Positions 1 to 6,390 of a stretch of DNA of 24,969 nucleotides are shown here, one piece after another (position 1 is the stretch's first letter; the number at the start of each line of letters is the position of its first letter). Position numbers and translations under genes: made by a program. Source of the DNA: JAPHSX01 sp050298555 (GTDB lineage Bacteria > Pseudomonadota > Gammaproteobacteria > Thiohalomonadales > Thiohalomonadaceae); contig JBNKUL010000063.1 in the NCBI GenBank assembly GCA_050298555.1, forward strand, positions 1 to 24,969. Direction: 5' to 3'. The notes below the pieces were generated by a model. That model was given only the letters and a program-made list of their open reading frames with translations, made no database searches and was not told the DNA's origin.

Positions 1-154
1 TGCCGAGGAGGGGGTGGTCGACCACAAGGGCGAGGTGTTCGGTTACCCCGGGCTCTACGTGCTCGACGGCGCCGCCATCCCCCGCCCGCTGGGGCTCAAC
101 CCCTCACGCACCATTGCCGCGCTGGCGGAGCGGGCGTGTGAGCTAATCGACTGA
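1..154 (+). CDS. GMC-family oxidoreductase, C-terminal end (partial)
   Basis: This open frame enters from the left edge and ends at the TGA at 152-154, leaving about 50 residues. It reads GLYVLDGAAIPRPLGLNPS followed by RTIAALAERACELI. That matches the C-terminal segment of GMC flavoprotein oxidoreductases (glucose/choline/cholesterol oxidase type), where a 'LYV-DGA-IP--LG-NPS-TI-ALAER' stretch closes the FAD-binding domain. The substrate cannot be told from this fragment, and the FAD-binding N-terminus lies outside the window. The last 12 bases overlap the 3' end of the convergent LysR gene. Family assignment is fairly secure; the specific enzyme is unknown. Confidence 0.72.
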   Translation, partial: AEEGVVDHKGEVFGYPGLYVLDGAAIPRPLGLNPSRTIAALAERACELID

Positions 155-1045
155 GTCGGTAGCGAGGGCGTCCGCGAGGATTTCAAACACCCGCCGTACC
201 CGCGGGCTGGTGCGTAGCTCGCGATGGCAGACCAGCCACAGGGGGACGGTGACCGGCGGTCCCAGCTCCGGCCTGACGATCTCGATATCGCTCTCCTCTC
301 TGCCGATCTGCTCGGGGAAGAGCGAAACGCCGGCACCGGCCTTGACCAGCTGCCAGTGGACCATATGGGAGTGGCTGACGAGGCCGATGTTGCGCTTGTC
401 GACGGGCCAGCCCGCCTGCTGAACGACGCTGAGCAGCTGTTCGGTCTGATCAAAGCCGATGATCTTGAGCGCGGTGAAAAACTGCTCCGGCTCATGAGCT
501 GACAGCTGCGCCAGATACTCCCTGCTGCCGTAAAACCAGACCCGCTCCTCACACACCTTTTTGGCGATAAGGTCGCCCTGCGTCGGCCGGTAGCTGCGTA
601 GGGCGATATCGGCCTCGCGCCGTTTCAGGTCGCTGCTCTCATTGGTGGCGATGATCTCGATCTGAATGCCGGGCTCCAGCAGCTGGAGCTGTGTGACGAT
701 GGCGGGGAGCCTGAGCAGGGCGTCGATCTCGCTGGCGGAGACGGTCACCCTCCCCTCCAGGCACTGGGACTGTCCGCTGGCGGCGAGGCTTAGTGCGGTG
801 GCGGCCTCCCCCATCTCCCTGGCGTGTTCGAGCAGCTGCTCCCCACCGGCGGTCAGCGCCATCCCCTTGCCAACACGCTCGAACAGGGTCACCCCCATCT
901 CCTGCTCCAGCGCAGAGACCTGGCGGCTCAGTGTCGGCTGGGTGATCGCGAGGGCGCGGGCGGCCGCAGAGAGGGAGCCCTCCTCGGCGGTCACCAGAAA
1001 GGCGCGAACGTGGTTCCAGTCGAAATTAACAGGGTTCCATTCCAT
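143..1045 (-). CDS. LysR-family transcriptional regulator
   Basis: A 300-residue protein of normal LysR length. An N-terminal winged helix-turn-helix spans about residues 8-67 (FDWNHVRAFLVTAEEGSLSA, then ARAL-ITQPTLSRQVSALE), and the rest is a substrate-binding effector domain. It is transcribed away from the NAD(P)-binding protein gene at 1139, the usual arrangement for a LysR regulator and its target, so control of that gene is the simplest inference. Three ATGCAT palindromes lie in the divergent gap, one of them overlapping this start codon, which suggests autoregulation. The ATG at 1045 has no obvious ribosome-binding site, so the exact start is less certain than the family. The inducer is unknown. 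Confidence 0.93.
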   Translation of the reverse strand: MEWNPVNFDWNHVRAFLVTAEEGSLSAAARALAITQPTLSRQVSALEQEMGVTLFERVGKGMALTAGGEQLLEHAREMGEAATALSLAASGQSQCLEGRVTVSASEIDALLRLPAIVTQLQLLEPGIQIEIIATNESSDLKRREADIALRSYRPTQGDLIAKKVCEERVWFYGSREYLAQLSAHEPEQFFTALKIIGFDQTEQLLSVVQQAGWPVDKRNIGLVSHSHMVHWQLVKAGAGVSLFPEQIGREESDIEIVRPELGPPVTVPLWLVCHRELRTSPRVRRVFEILADALATDSVD

Positions 1046-1099
1046 GCATAACTGTATAGCACGTATGCATTAAACGGTGAAGACAGAAAAATATGCATA
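1044..1099. promoter_or_regulatory. Candidate operator: three ATGCAT palindromes between lysR and the SDR-like gene
   Basis: ATGCAT occurs at 1044-1049, 1065-1070 and 1093-1098. The first two form a longer inverted repeat, ATGCATA-N13-TATGCAT (1044-1070), and the third is TATGCATA (1092-1099). LysR regulators typically bind a dyad in the divergent promoter region, with a second activation site closer to the target promoter. The layout fits that, and the first copy covers the LysR start codon. Binding is inferred from position and symmetry only. Confidence 0.45.
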
Positions 1100-1138
1100 G
1101 CTAGACTGGGGGCAGAGTGATGACAGAGGGAGAGAGCC

Positions 1139-1807
1139 ATGAAACAGGGCAAGGTGTGTATCGTTGGGGCCTCGGGCAAGTTGGGGCAGTACATGGTCGA
1201 ACAGGCCCTGCAGCAGGGCTACCAGGTGGTCGGCGTCTGCCGCCCTGAGAGTCGGGAGAAGCTGGCCCGCTTTGCCGGGCAGATAGAGATCATCCCCGGC
1301 AGGACCAATGAGCGGGAGGTGATTAAGCGCGCCGTGGCCGGCTGCGACGCGGTGCTGACGGTACTGGTGCCGTGGGGTGTTGAGGGCTACTCGACCGGTA
1401 CCGCACAGGCGGTGCTGGACTATGCGCCCGAGCAGGCACGACTGATCTTCTCCTGCGGCTGGCACATCTCACGAGACGGCAGGGACCGCTACAGCTGGAG
1501 GCTGAAGTCCTTTGTCGCGCTGTTTGGCTGGCTTGTCCGCCTACTGCGCCTTGCCGACATCGACGACCAGGTGGAGGCGTGCCGCCGCATCTCCGCCAGC
1601 GCGCGGCGTTGGACGGTGGTGCGCTGCAGCGATATGGAGGAGGGCGAATCGGAGGGGCTGCCGATCTGGCGAGAGCATGTGGGCGACCCGGCGCTGGCTC
1701 ACAACCGCACCCGCCGGGTCGATTTTGCCCGCTTCATGGTTGCCGCGATCAGCGACGACGGGCTGATACAGCGGGCCCCGGCGATTGCGAGTTGCCGGAG
1801 GGAGTAG
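1139..1807 (+). CDS. NAD(P)-binding protein of the atypical SDR / NmrA-like type
   Basis: A 222-residue protein that opens with a Rossmann-fold dinucleotide motif (VCIVGASGKLGQYMVEQAL, G-x-x-G-x-x-G, residues 5-23). A second strand ends in R (VVGVCRPE), as in NAD(P)H-binding, NmrA-like short-chain proteins. The classical SDR catalytic YxxxK is not evident, so a redox-sensing or isomerase/reductase role of unknown substrate is possible. It starts at ATG 1139 behind a purine-rich GAGGGAGAGAG ribosome-binding site. It is divergent from a LysR gene, its likely regulator. The C-terminus is short compared with full-length extended SDR epimerases. Confidence 0.75.
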   Translation: MKQGKVCIVGASGKLGQYMVEQALQQGYQVVGVCRPESREKLARFAGQIEIIPGRTNEREVIKRAVAGCDAVLTVLVPWGVEGYSTGTAQAVLDYAPEQARLIFSCGWHISRDGRDRYSWRLKSFVALFGWLVRLLRLADIDDQVEACRRISASARRWTVVRCSDMEEGESEGLPIWREHVGDPALAHNRTRRVDFARFMVAAISDDGLIQRAPAIASCRRE

Positions 1808-1852
1808 AAGTGGAATTAAGAGATGCCTACCGTTTTTATGATGCCGTTGGGA

Positions 1853-2650
1853 CTACTTCTCAGCGAGGGTGCGCGTATAGGCAAGTATCGCAACCTGTTC
1901 CTCAATACTTAGCGAACGAAATGGCGGCATGGCCTCGTTGTGCCGCCACCGTCCCATCATTCCGTGTCGCATCGGCATGGCGGAGCCCGGGTGGCCATTT
2001 CTGATCTTGTGCAGGGCCTCCCAGGGATTGCTTCGTGCCAGTGTGCCGATATATTCGGGCCTGGCCGGATCGCCACTAAAATTGATATCGCGGCCGTCAG
2101 GGCCATGGCAGCGCGCGCAATTCGTATCGAAGAGCTCCCGACCCTGACGTGCATTCGCGCTGGCGACGTCGCCTGTTTTGCTATCGATATATTTGTTCAT
2201 ATCGATTTGCCCCTGGGTGACGAAGCCAGCGAGTAGGCCCAGTGCCTGTAGTGGCAGAACACTCTGGTAGTTGTGCGTGGGGTTGGTCAGGATTTGAGTC
2301 ACCGCGGATGCGTCGCCACCGGCGTAGGCATTGATGCCGGGAATGCCGGTGTAATGGCTGCCCGTGGCGTAGTGGCCCGAGTTGCCGCGATAATCCCAGC
2401 CGTGACACTCCTTGCAGCGCCAGGTAACACTCCCCTGTTTACGACCGTTTTGCGGATAGGAGGGGTGAGTCGATGACGGCTCTGGCAGTCGCAACTCAGC
2501 CCACCACTTGTCATAAAGGCGACCGCCATGCGACAGGGGGTCGTCTGGCGGTGGCTCGCCCCAATTGCCGAACGGCCTCATCGACCCGGCATGGCCGTAC
2601 AGGGAAAAGAGCAGCAGGCCGAATGCCGCGTATTTGATGGGTTTTTTCAT
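1853..2650 (-). CDS. Exported di-haem c-type cytochrome
   Basis: A 265-residue protein starting at ATG 2650, chosen because a strong GGGGAGGTG ribosome-binding site precedes it; the longer frame back to 2737 has no such signal. The N-terminus (MKKPIKYAAFGLLLFSLYGHAG) is a Sec signal peptide, so the product is periplasmic or membrane-anchored. Two haem-binding motifs are visible, CKECH (about 79-83) and CARCH (about 178-182). A Met/His-rich stretch (SAMPMRHGMMGRWRH) near the C-terminus probably supplies a distal haem ligand. The C-terminal half resembles an ordinary class I cytochrome c domain. The next gene upstream on the same strand (start 3175) also encodes a c-type cytochrome, suggesting a shared electron-transfer role. 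The redox partner is unknown. Confidence 0.87.
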   Translation of the reverse strand: MKKPIKYAAFGLLLFSLYGHAGSMRPFGNWGEPPPDDPLSHGGRLYDKWWAELRLPEPSSTHPSYPQNGRKQGSVTWRCKECHGWDYRGNSGHYATGSHYTGIPGINAYAGGDASAVTQILTNPTHNYQSVLPLQALGLLAGFVTQGQIDMNKYIDSKTGDVASANARQGRELFDTNCARCHGPDGRDINFSGDPARPEYIGTLARSNPWEALHKIRNGHPGSAMPMRHGMMGRWRHNEAMPPFRSLSIEEQVAILAYTRTLAEK

Positions 2651-2746
2651 CGTGTAGCACCTCCCCTGCAACTGGTGTGCAGCTAAGCATAGCCAAGTTT
2701 GGCGAGCTTGATAGCCGTCGATAGTGCGGCCAGCCACACTGCCGTA

Positions 2747-3175
2747 TCACCGGATGCGGTAGCCCGCATGGCAGCTGACGCAGGCGGCGGTTACATCGGA
2801 GAGGGCCCGGTAGGCGGGCAGCGCCTCGCCCTCCTGCGCCTTGAGGGCAAAGCGGCTCGCCGCCCGGTGCATGGCGGTACCCGCCTGGCGCATCTCCTGC
2901 GGCATGAACCCTGCCATATGGGAGGCGCCGTGCAACTCCAGCGAGCTCATACCGAGGCGCGACTCCGCGACCTGCGCCGCCTGTTCCAGCCGGTCGGCCG
3001 CCATGTGATGAAGGATCTCGTTAATCGCCGTCAGGTGGTCGCGCATATTCCCCATCATGTGCTGCTGCATCATGCTAGGCAGTTCGACCAGTTGGCGTGA
3101 ATCTTCTGCAGCGCTTGAGGTGGCAGAGGCAAAGAGGCAGAGCAGGGCGGCGAGGGTGCTTGTCAGTTTGTTCAT
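2747..3175 (-). CDS. Exported mono-haem cytochrome, cytochrome c'-like four-helix type
   Basis: A 142-residue protein with a Sec signal peptide (MNKLTSTLAALLCLFASATS ending in SAA). A single haem motif, CVSCH, sits at about residues 132-136, almost at the C-terminus and followed by AGYRIR. A C-terminal CxxCH in an otherwise helical protein of this length is the hallmark of class II cytochromes (cytochrome c' and relatives). The helical body is rich in Met and His (for example MMQQHMMGNMRDH), which could also bind metal. The start has an AGGAAAA ribosome-binding site. It lies upstream of the di-haem cytochrome on the same strand with a gap of about 96 bp, so co-transcription is likely. Confidence 0.8.
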   Translation of the reverse strand: MNKLTSTLAALLCLFASATSSAAEDSRQLVELPSMMQQHMMGNMRDHLTAINEILHHMAADRLEQAAQVAESRLGMSSLELHGASHMAGFMPQEMRQAGTAMHRAASRFALKAQEGEALPAYRALSDVTAACVSCHAGYRIR

Positions 3176-3382
3176 TGTTTTTTCCTGGTTGGCTGTCCAT
3201 GTTGATTGTAGTGGTTAGAGGGTGCGTGGGGGGAGAGGTTCAATAGCGACAGGTGAGCGTAGTGTATTAATGTCTATTGCCCCCTTTTATTTCATGAGGG
3301 GAGTAGTGCATGATGCCCTCAACTGGCCTCGCCGCGTGGCAGCCAGATTAAGTCAGACACTTAGCGGATAGCAGGTGACAAC

Positions 3383-4477
3383 GTGGATCAACAACAACCC
3401 CTGATGGAGAGTCTGGTGACGATGCTTGCACCGCTGTTCGACTATCTGCAGCAGCATCAGCTGCTGCGTGCCGTTGCGCTGGTGATGCTGGCCCTGCTAC
3501 TTGCGGTGGTCGTCGACCGCATTGTGATGCGCATGTTGAGGGCCGTTGCCGCACGCAGCCGAAGTGAGCTCGACAATCAGCTGCTGGAGTTTGTTGCCCG
3601 GCCGCTGTTTCAAAGCATAGTTATGTTGGGCCTGAGCGCTGCGATGACGGCGCTCGAGCCTGTGGCGCGCCTGGAGTCACTGGTCCTCTCCCTGATGAGC
3701 AGCTATGCGGTGCTGCTGTGGTCACAGTTCTTGCTGCGTAGCGCGCGCCTGCTGCTGCGAAAGATGGCCAGTCACAGTGACCGCTTTGCCACCGTCAGTA
3801 GCCAGACCCTGCCATTGTTCGAAAATATTGCGCTGCTGCTGATCGTCGGTCTGGCTATCTACCTCATCTTTACCGCCTGGCACATCGACATGACCGCCTG
3901 GCTCGCCTCGGCGGGGATTGTGGGTATCGCCGTCGGTTTTGCCGCCAAGGACACCCTGGCCAACCTCTTCTCCGGTGTCTTCATCCTTGCCGATGCCCCC
4001 TACAAGATCGGTGACTACGTGGTACTCGATAGCGGTGAGCGTGGTGAGATCACCCATATCGGCATACGCAGTACCCGCCTGCTCACCCGCGATGATGTGG
4101 AGGTGACGATTCCCAACAGCATCATGGGCAATACCAAGATCATCAACGAGTCGGGCGGTCCGCATACCAAGTATCGCATCCGCATCAAGGTGGGGGTCGC
4201 CTACGGCAGCGACGTGGATGCGGTGCGTGCGGTGCTGATGGCGGTGGCCGAGGCGGAGGAGGCGATCTGTGCCGAACCGGAGCCGCGAGTACGTCTTCGC
4301 AACTTCGGTAACTCCAGCCTCGATTTCGAACTGCTCGGCTGGATCGAGGAACCGTCACTGCGCGGACGCGTAATCGACTCCATGCTGACCACCATCTACA
4401 AGCAGTTTATGACGCAGGGGATAGAGATCCCCTACCCCAAGCAGGACCTCTATGTGAAGGAGTTGCCGCGGGGATGA
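3383..4477 (+). CDS. MscS-family mechanosensitive ion channel
   Basis: A 364-residue inner-membrane protein. Hydrophobic segments lie at about 27-47, 70-115 and 145-165. They are followed by the pore-lining TM3 and beta-domain signature of MscS channels: WLASAGIVGIAVGFAAKDTL then ANLFSGVFILADAPYKIGD and VTIPNS-MGN. Such channels open when membrane tension rises and release solutes during hypo-osmotic shock. The start is GTG at 3383 behind GCAGGTGAC; an in-frame ATG at 3404 is the alternative. It is longer than E. coli MscS (286 aa) because of an extra N-terminal membrane pair. It is divergent from the cytochrome genes and convergent with the accessory island. Confidence 0.93.
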   Translation: MDQQQPLMESLVTMLAPLFDYLQQHQLLRAVALVMLALLLAVVVDRIVMRMLRAVAARSRSELDNQLLEFVARPLFQSIVMLGLSAAMTALEPVARLESLVLSLMSSYAVLLWSQFLLRSARLLLRKMASHSDRFATVSSQTLPLFENIALLLIVGLAIYLIFTAWHIDMTAWLASAGIVGIAVGFAAKDTLANLFSGVFILADAPYKIGDYVVLDSGERGEITHIGIRSTRLLTRDDVEVTIPNSIMGNTKIINESGGPHTKYRIRIKVGVAYGSDVDAVRAVLMAVAEAEEAICAEPEPRVRLRNFGNSSLDFELLGWIEEPSLRGRVIDSMLTTIYKQFMTQGIEIPYPKQDLYVKELPRG

Positions 4478-4524
4478 GTGGAGACGGAGTGATCCCGGAA
4501 GTCGTTTTACTGCATCCGGGCGAC

Positions 4525-4932
4525 TTACTCTTTCTTTGACCGCACAACCATCCATATAGCCTGCGGAAGCAGAACAAAGGTCATCCCCGATAGCGGCACC
4601 ATATAGGCGCCAATCAACGAGACTACCAGGAAGCCCTTTGCAATGGCCGAGGGTACGCCGCCTTCCGACCGTTCAATTCGATCGACGACCTGGCCGTAAA
4701 TGAACATTATCGGGCCGGCATAGAAAAACCAGAACGCCGCAAACTCCTCATAGTTTAACGAGCCGCCAAAAAACGAGAAGTCTGCCGCCCCGCTGCTGAT
4801 GTTAAAGAACCCGCTGTGTGAAAACTGCAGGAACTGGTCGCCGAAGACGCCGGGCAGGATTGCCAGGAGTATGTGGCCGACGCCTGTGGCCATGAGGAGT
4901 TTTCCGTGAATTTGTCGATTGTTTATTTCCAT
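4525..4932 (-). CDS. Small integral membrane protein, DUF6463-like
   Basis: A 135-residue protein with about four hydrophobic helices (residues about 12-28, 62-82, 97-113 and 115-130). A short charged loop (DRIERSEGG) follows the second helix, and the C-terminus is KKE. The N-terminal GKLLMATGVGHILLAI pattern resembles the DUF6463 family of uncharacterised membrane proteins; this is recognition by eye. There is no good Shine-Dalgarno sequence before the ATG. Instead a GTTAGC/GCTAAC hairpin sits 12-27 bases upstream. It is the first gene of the minus-strand accessory island and convergent with the MscS gene. Function unknown. Confidence 0.7.
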   Translation of the reverse strand: MEINNRQIHGKLLMATGVGHILLAILPGVFGDQFLQFSHSGFFNISSGAADFSFFGGSLNYEEFAAFWFFYAGPIMFIYGQVVDRIERSEGGVPSAIAKGFLVVSLIGAYMVPLSGMTFVLLPQAIWMVVRSKKE

Positions 4933-4943
4933 TTTGGTACTTT

Positions 4944-4959
4944 GTTAGCGGGTGCTAAC
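4944..4959. repeat. Inverted repeat made of two integron-core-like heptamers
   Basis: GTTAGC (4944-4949) and GCTAAC (4954-4959) form a 6-bp hairpin with a 4-base loop just upstream of the DUF6463-like gene. Read on the minus strand it gives GTTAGCA, the same heptamer as the outgoing core site of the attC at 6286-6292. There is no adjoining attC stem, so it may be a relict cassette junction or chance. Confidence 0.35.
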
Positions 4960-4995
4960 CCTGTTGTGTTGAATTTGACGTGGATGTTATAGCTA

Positions 4996-5484
4996 TCAAC
5001 GGACCATCCCTAATAGAACAACCAGCCCAATATTGGATGAAAAAGCATAGCTCAGCAGGTTCCCGATATTTGTCCTGTGCACACCGAAATAATCTATCGA
5101 TGCGCTCCTCAAAAGGTAAACAAGAATAAGTATCGACACCGCCAGAGGAATCAGCTGCTTGACCTGAACGATAGCCGGCATGGAACTGCCAATGATAACC
5201 ATCGAGTAAACGGCAAATATGATGGCGTTACATTGCAGAATAACGGATGCCAACCACGACCATGATTTTGCTGTTAGCAAACCGATTCCTGAGGCTATCA
5301 GAGCGATAGAAACTAAACCGGTTTGAAACAGGTATAGAGAAACTGATGAACCTATGGTCAGTAAAGGTTCACGTAGCTGCCCTGGGTTCAGCAGAAACTC
5401 CCACTGTGTAAGCAGGGCAATAACTCCTGTAACAATGTTAAGCCATGCAATTACCGTAATAGCGCGTGGTCTGTCCATGTTCAT
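4996..5484 (-). CDS. Hypothetical four-helix membrane protein
   Basis: A 162-residue protein I cannot assign to a family. It begins MNMDRPRAITVIAWLNIVTG and contains hydrophobic stretches at about 9-28, 46-68, 73-95 and 103-122, with a weaker one near the C-terminus (NIGLVVLLGM). The pattern is that of a small polytopic inner-membrane protein. The N-terminal R-P-x-x-I-T-x-I-A-W pattern recurs in many small uncharacterised membrane proteins. Base composition is clearly more AT-rich than in the flanking housekeeping genes, and it shares strand and spacing with the other island genes, which suggests horizontal acquisition. No attC-like structure follows its stop codon. Confidence 0.68.
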   Translation of the reverse strand: MNMDRPRAITVIAWLNIVTGVIALLTQWEFLLNPGQLREPLLTIGSSVSLYLFQTGLVSIALIASGIGLLTAKSWSWLASVILQCNAIIFAVYSMVIIGSSMPAIVQVKQLIPLAVSILILVYLLRSASIDYFGVHRTNIGNLLSYAFSSNIGLVVLLGMVR

Positions 5485-5543
5485 CCTTATTCCCTTGGGT
5501 CGTTTTAAACTACTATGATCCCTTGAATCCCCTGAGCCCCGTT

Positions 5544-5550
5544 GTTAGCC
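5544..5550 (-). other. Isolated inverse-core-like heptamer (GGCTAAC)
   Basis: Read on the minus strand, GGCTAACAACGGGGCTC starts at 5550 and resembles the left end of an attC site. No matching stem arm or GTTRRRY core is found before the next gene at 5484. It may be a decayed cassette end. Confidence 0.25.
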
Positions 5551-5561
5551 ATGAAATCGTG

Positions 5562-5599
5562 GTCTGTCCCCTATTATTCTGTCTGTCCCCTATTATTCT
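5562..5599. repeat. Perfect 19-bp tandem duplication
   Basis: GTCTGTCCCCTATTATTCT occurs at 5562-5580 and again, without any gap or mismatch, at 5581-5599. It abuts the point where the attC of the neighbouring cassette stops matching (5604). I recall similar TGTCCCCTATT motifs near insertion-type elements in gammaproteobacterial genomes, but no transposase is present here. Confidence 0.8.
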
Positions 5600-5603
5600 T
5601 TTT

Positions 5604-5630
5604 GGCGTTGGCTTGATTTAGTTGTTGGCA
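5604..5630 (-). other. Truncated attC: left half only
   Basis: On the minus strand, TGCCAACAACTAAATCAAGCC (5630 to 5610) then AACGCC (5609-5604) aligns with the left arm of the complete attC at 6390-6365: GCCTAAC-AAACAGTTCAAGCC then GACCC. The inverse core expected for this cassette, the complement of its own start GTTAGCA, is TGCTAAC; TGCCAAC matches 6 of 7. It overlaps the stop codon of the coiled-coil gene. The complementary right arm is absent; the 19-bp tandem repeat begins immediately beyond it. Confidence 0.55.
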
Positions 5631-6268
5631 GTTATTAAAAGTTTAGCCATCGTCTCAATGTCGTTAGCTACATCATTAAAACCAAAATAGTTAGTCGGGT
5701 GCTCATATGCACTGTCACGGAAATTGTCATCTGGCTCATAATCTTTCAATCTACTACGCAATTCATCACGAAGGAGAATGGCGTCGACTTTAAAACGCCT
5801 TTCATACTCGGAGTTCCTTTCATTAGACAACCTGGAACTAGCACTCGTAAACTTATGCCAAAGCTTATTTTTGTCTTCCTCTGATTTCGCTTGTGTCATT
5901 TCAATCCATTCATTATCTTGAACAGCTTGGTCCTCACGTTTATATCGCTCTATAAACTCTCTAAGATTTTTCACGAAATCTAATGATTTTTCTTTTAATG
6001 TAATTTCGCTTGAGTCAACAACTTCGAGAACTTTTTCATCATACTTTAAGGCTCTTTCTTTATATGTCTCAGCCTGATCAGATTTAAGATGTAGTCTTTC
6101 TTTTAATGTTTCATTTGAAGCCCGAACCTGATCAATCACAGCAGTGTATCGCCATTTTGCAGCCAGATATGCCAAGCCAAACATAATTGCAGCCAATATC
6201 AGGAAAGCAAACGGTGCCTGAGAAAGTATTTCCCATTCTTTAGCTATATATGTAAAAAAATCTTTCAA
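5618..6268 (-). CDS. Hypothetical membrane-anchored coiled-coil protein (cassette gene)
   Basis: A 216-residue protein of unknown function. An N-terminal hydrophobic segment at about 19-37 (FAFLILAAIMFGLAYLAAKW) is followed by a long charged, Glu/Lys-rich helical region (about 40-160, e.g. ASNETLKERLHLKSDQAETY) that looks like a coiled coil. The C-terminal part is more polar and includes a conserved-looking YFGFNDVANDIETMAKLL. The start is TTG at 6268, preceded by AAGGGA at good spacing; the ATG just upstream is out of frame and stops at once. It begins 18 bases after the core site of the complete attC and ends in a half attC, so it looks like the body of a second integron cassette. It is strikingly AT-rich. 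No enzymatic motif was seen. Confidence 0.78.
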   Translation of the reverse strand: MKDFFTYIAKEWEILSQAPFAFLILAAIMFGLAYLAAKWRYTAVIDQVRASNETLKERLHLKSDQAETYKERALKYDEKVLEVVDSSEITLKEKSLDFVKNLREFIERYKREDQAVQDNEWIEMTQAKSEEDKNKLWHKFTSASSRLSNERNSEYERRFKVDAILLRDELRSRLKDYEPDDNFRDSAYEHPTNYFGFNDVANDIETMAKLLITANN

Positions 6269-6285
6269 TGCATGTCCCTTATTAC

Positions 6286-6390
6286 TGCTAACGCCTTGTT
6301 AAGCCGACCGACGTAGCGGGGCTTGGATTTGTGCTAAATAGCACAAAACAAGCGCCGCGGAGTTGGGTCGGCTTGAACTGTTTGTTAGGC
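6286..6390 (-). other. attC: Integron attC recombination site
   Basis: A 105-bp imperfect palindrome. On the minus strand it starts with the inverse core GCCTAAC (6390-6384) and ends with GTTAGCA (6292-6286). The inner arms GTTCAAGCCGACCC and GGTCGGCTTAAC pair except for one unpaired C, the strand-selecting extrahelical base typical of attC sites. Further in, GCGCTTG pairs imperfectly with CAAGCCCCGC. The tip is a perfect 8-bp hairpin, TTTGTGCT-AAAT-AGCACAAA. Integron integrases recombine the folded bottom strand of such sites between G and TT of the core. It begins 5 bases after the stop of the gene at 6396, the usual cassette layout. All elements are read directly; only activity is inferred. 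Confidence 0.92.

Noticed and set aside
2651..2737. Longer N-terminus of the di-haem cytochrome (start at 2737)
   Set aside because: The extension precedes a perfect signal peptide start with its own GGGGAGGTG ribosome-binding site at 2650.
4478..4524. Terminator between mscS and the DUF6463-like gene
   Set aside because: The only pairing (AGTCG/CGACT around a CCCGG repeat) is short and lacks a T-run on either side.
5273..5279. GTTAGCA heptamer identical to an integron core
   Set aside because: It lies inside the coding region of the four-helix membrane protein and has no attC arms around it; chance occurrence.
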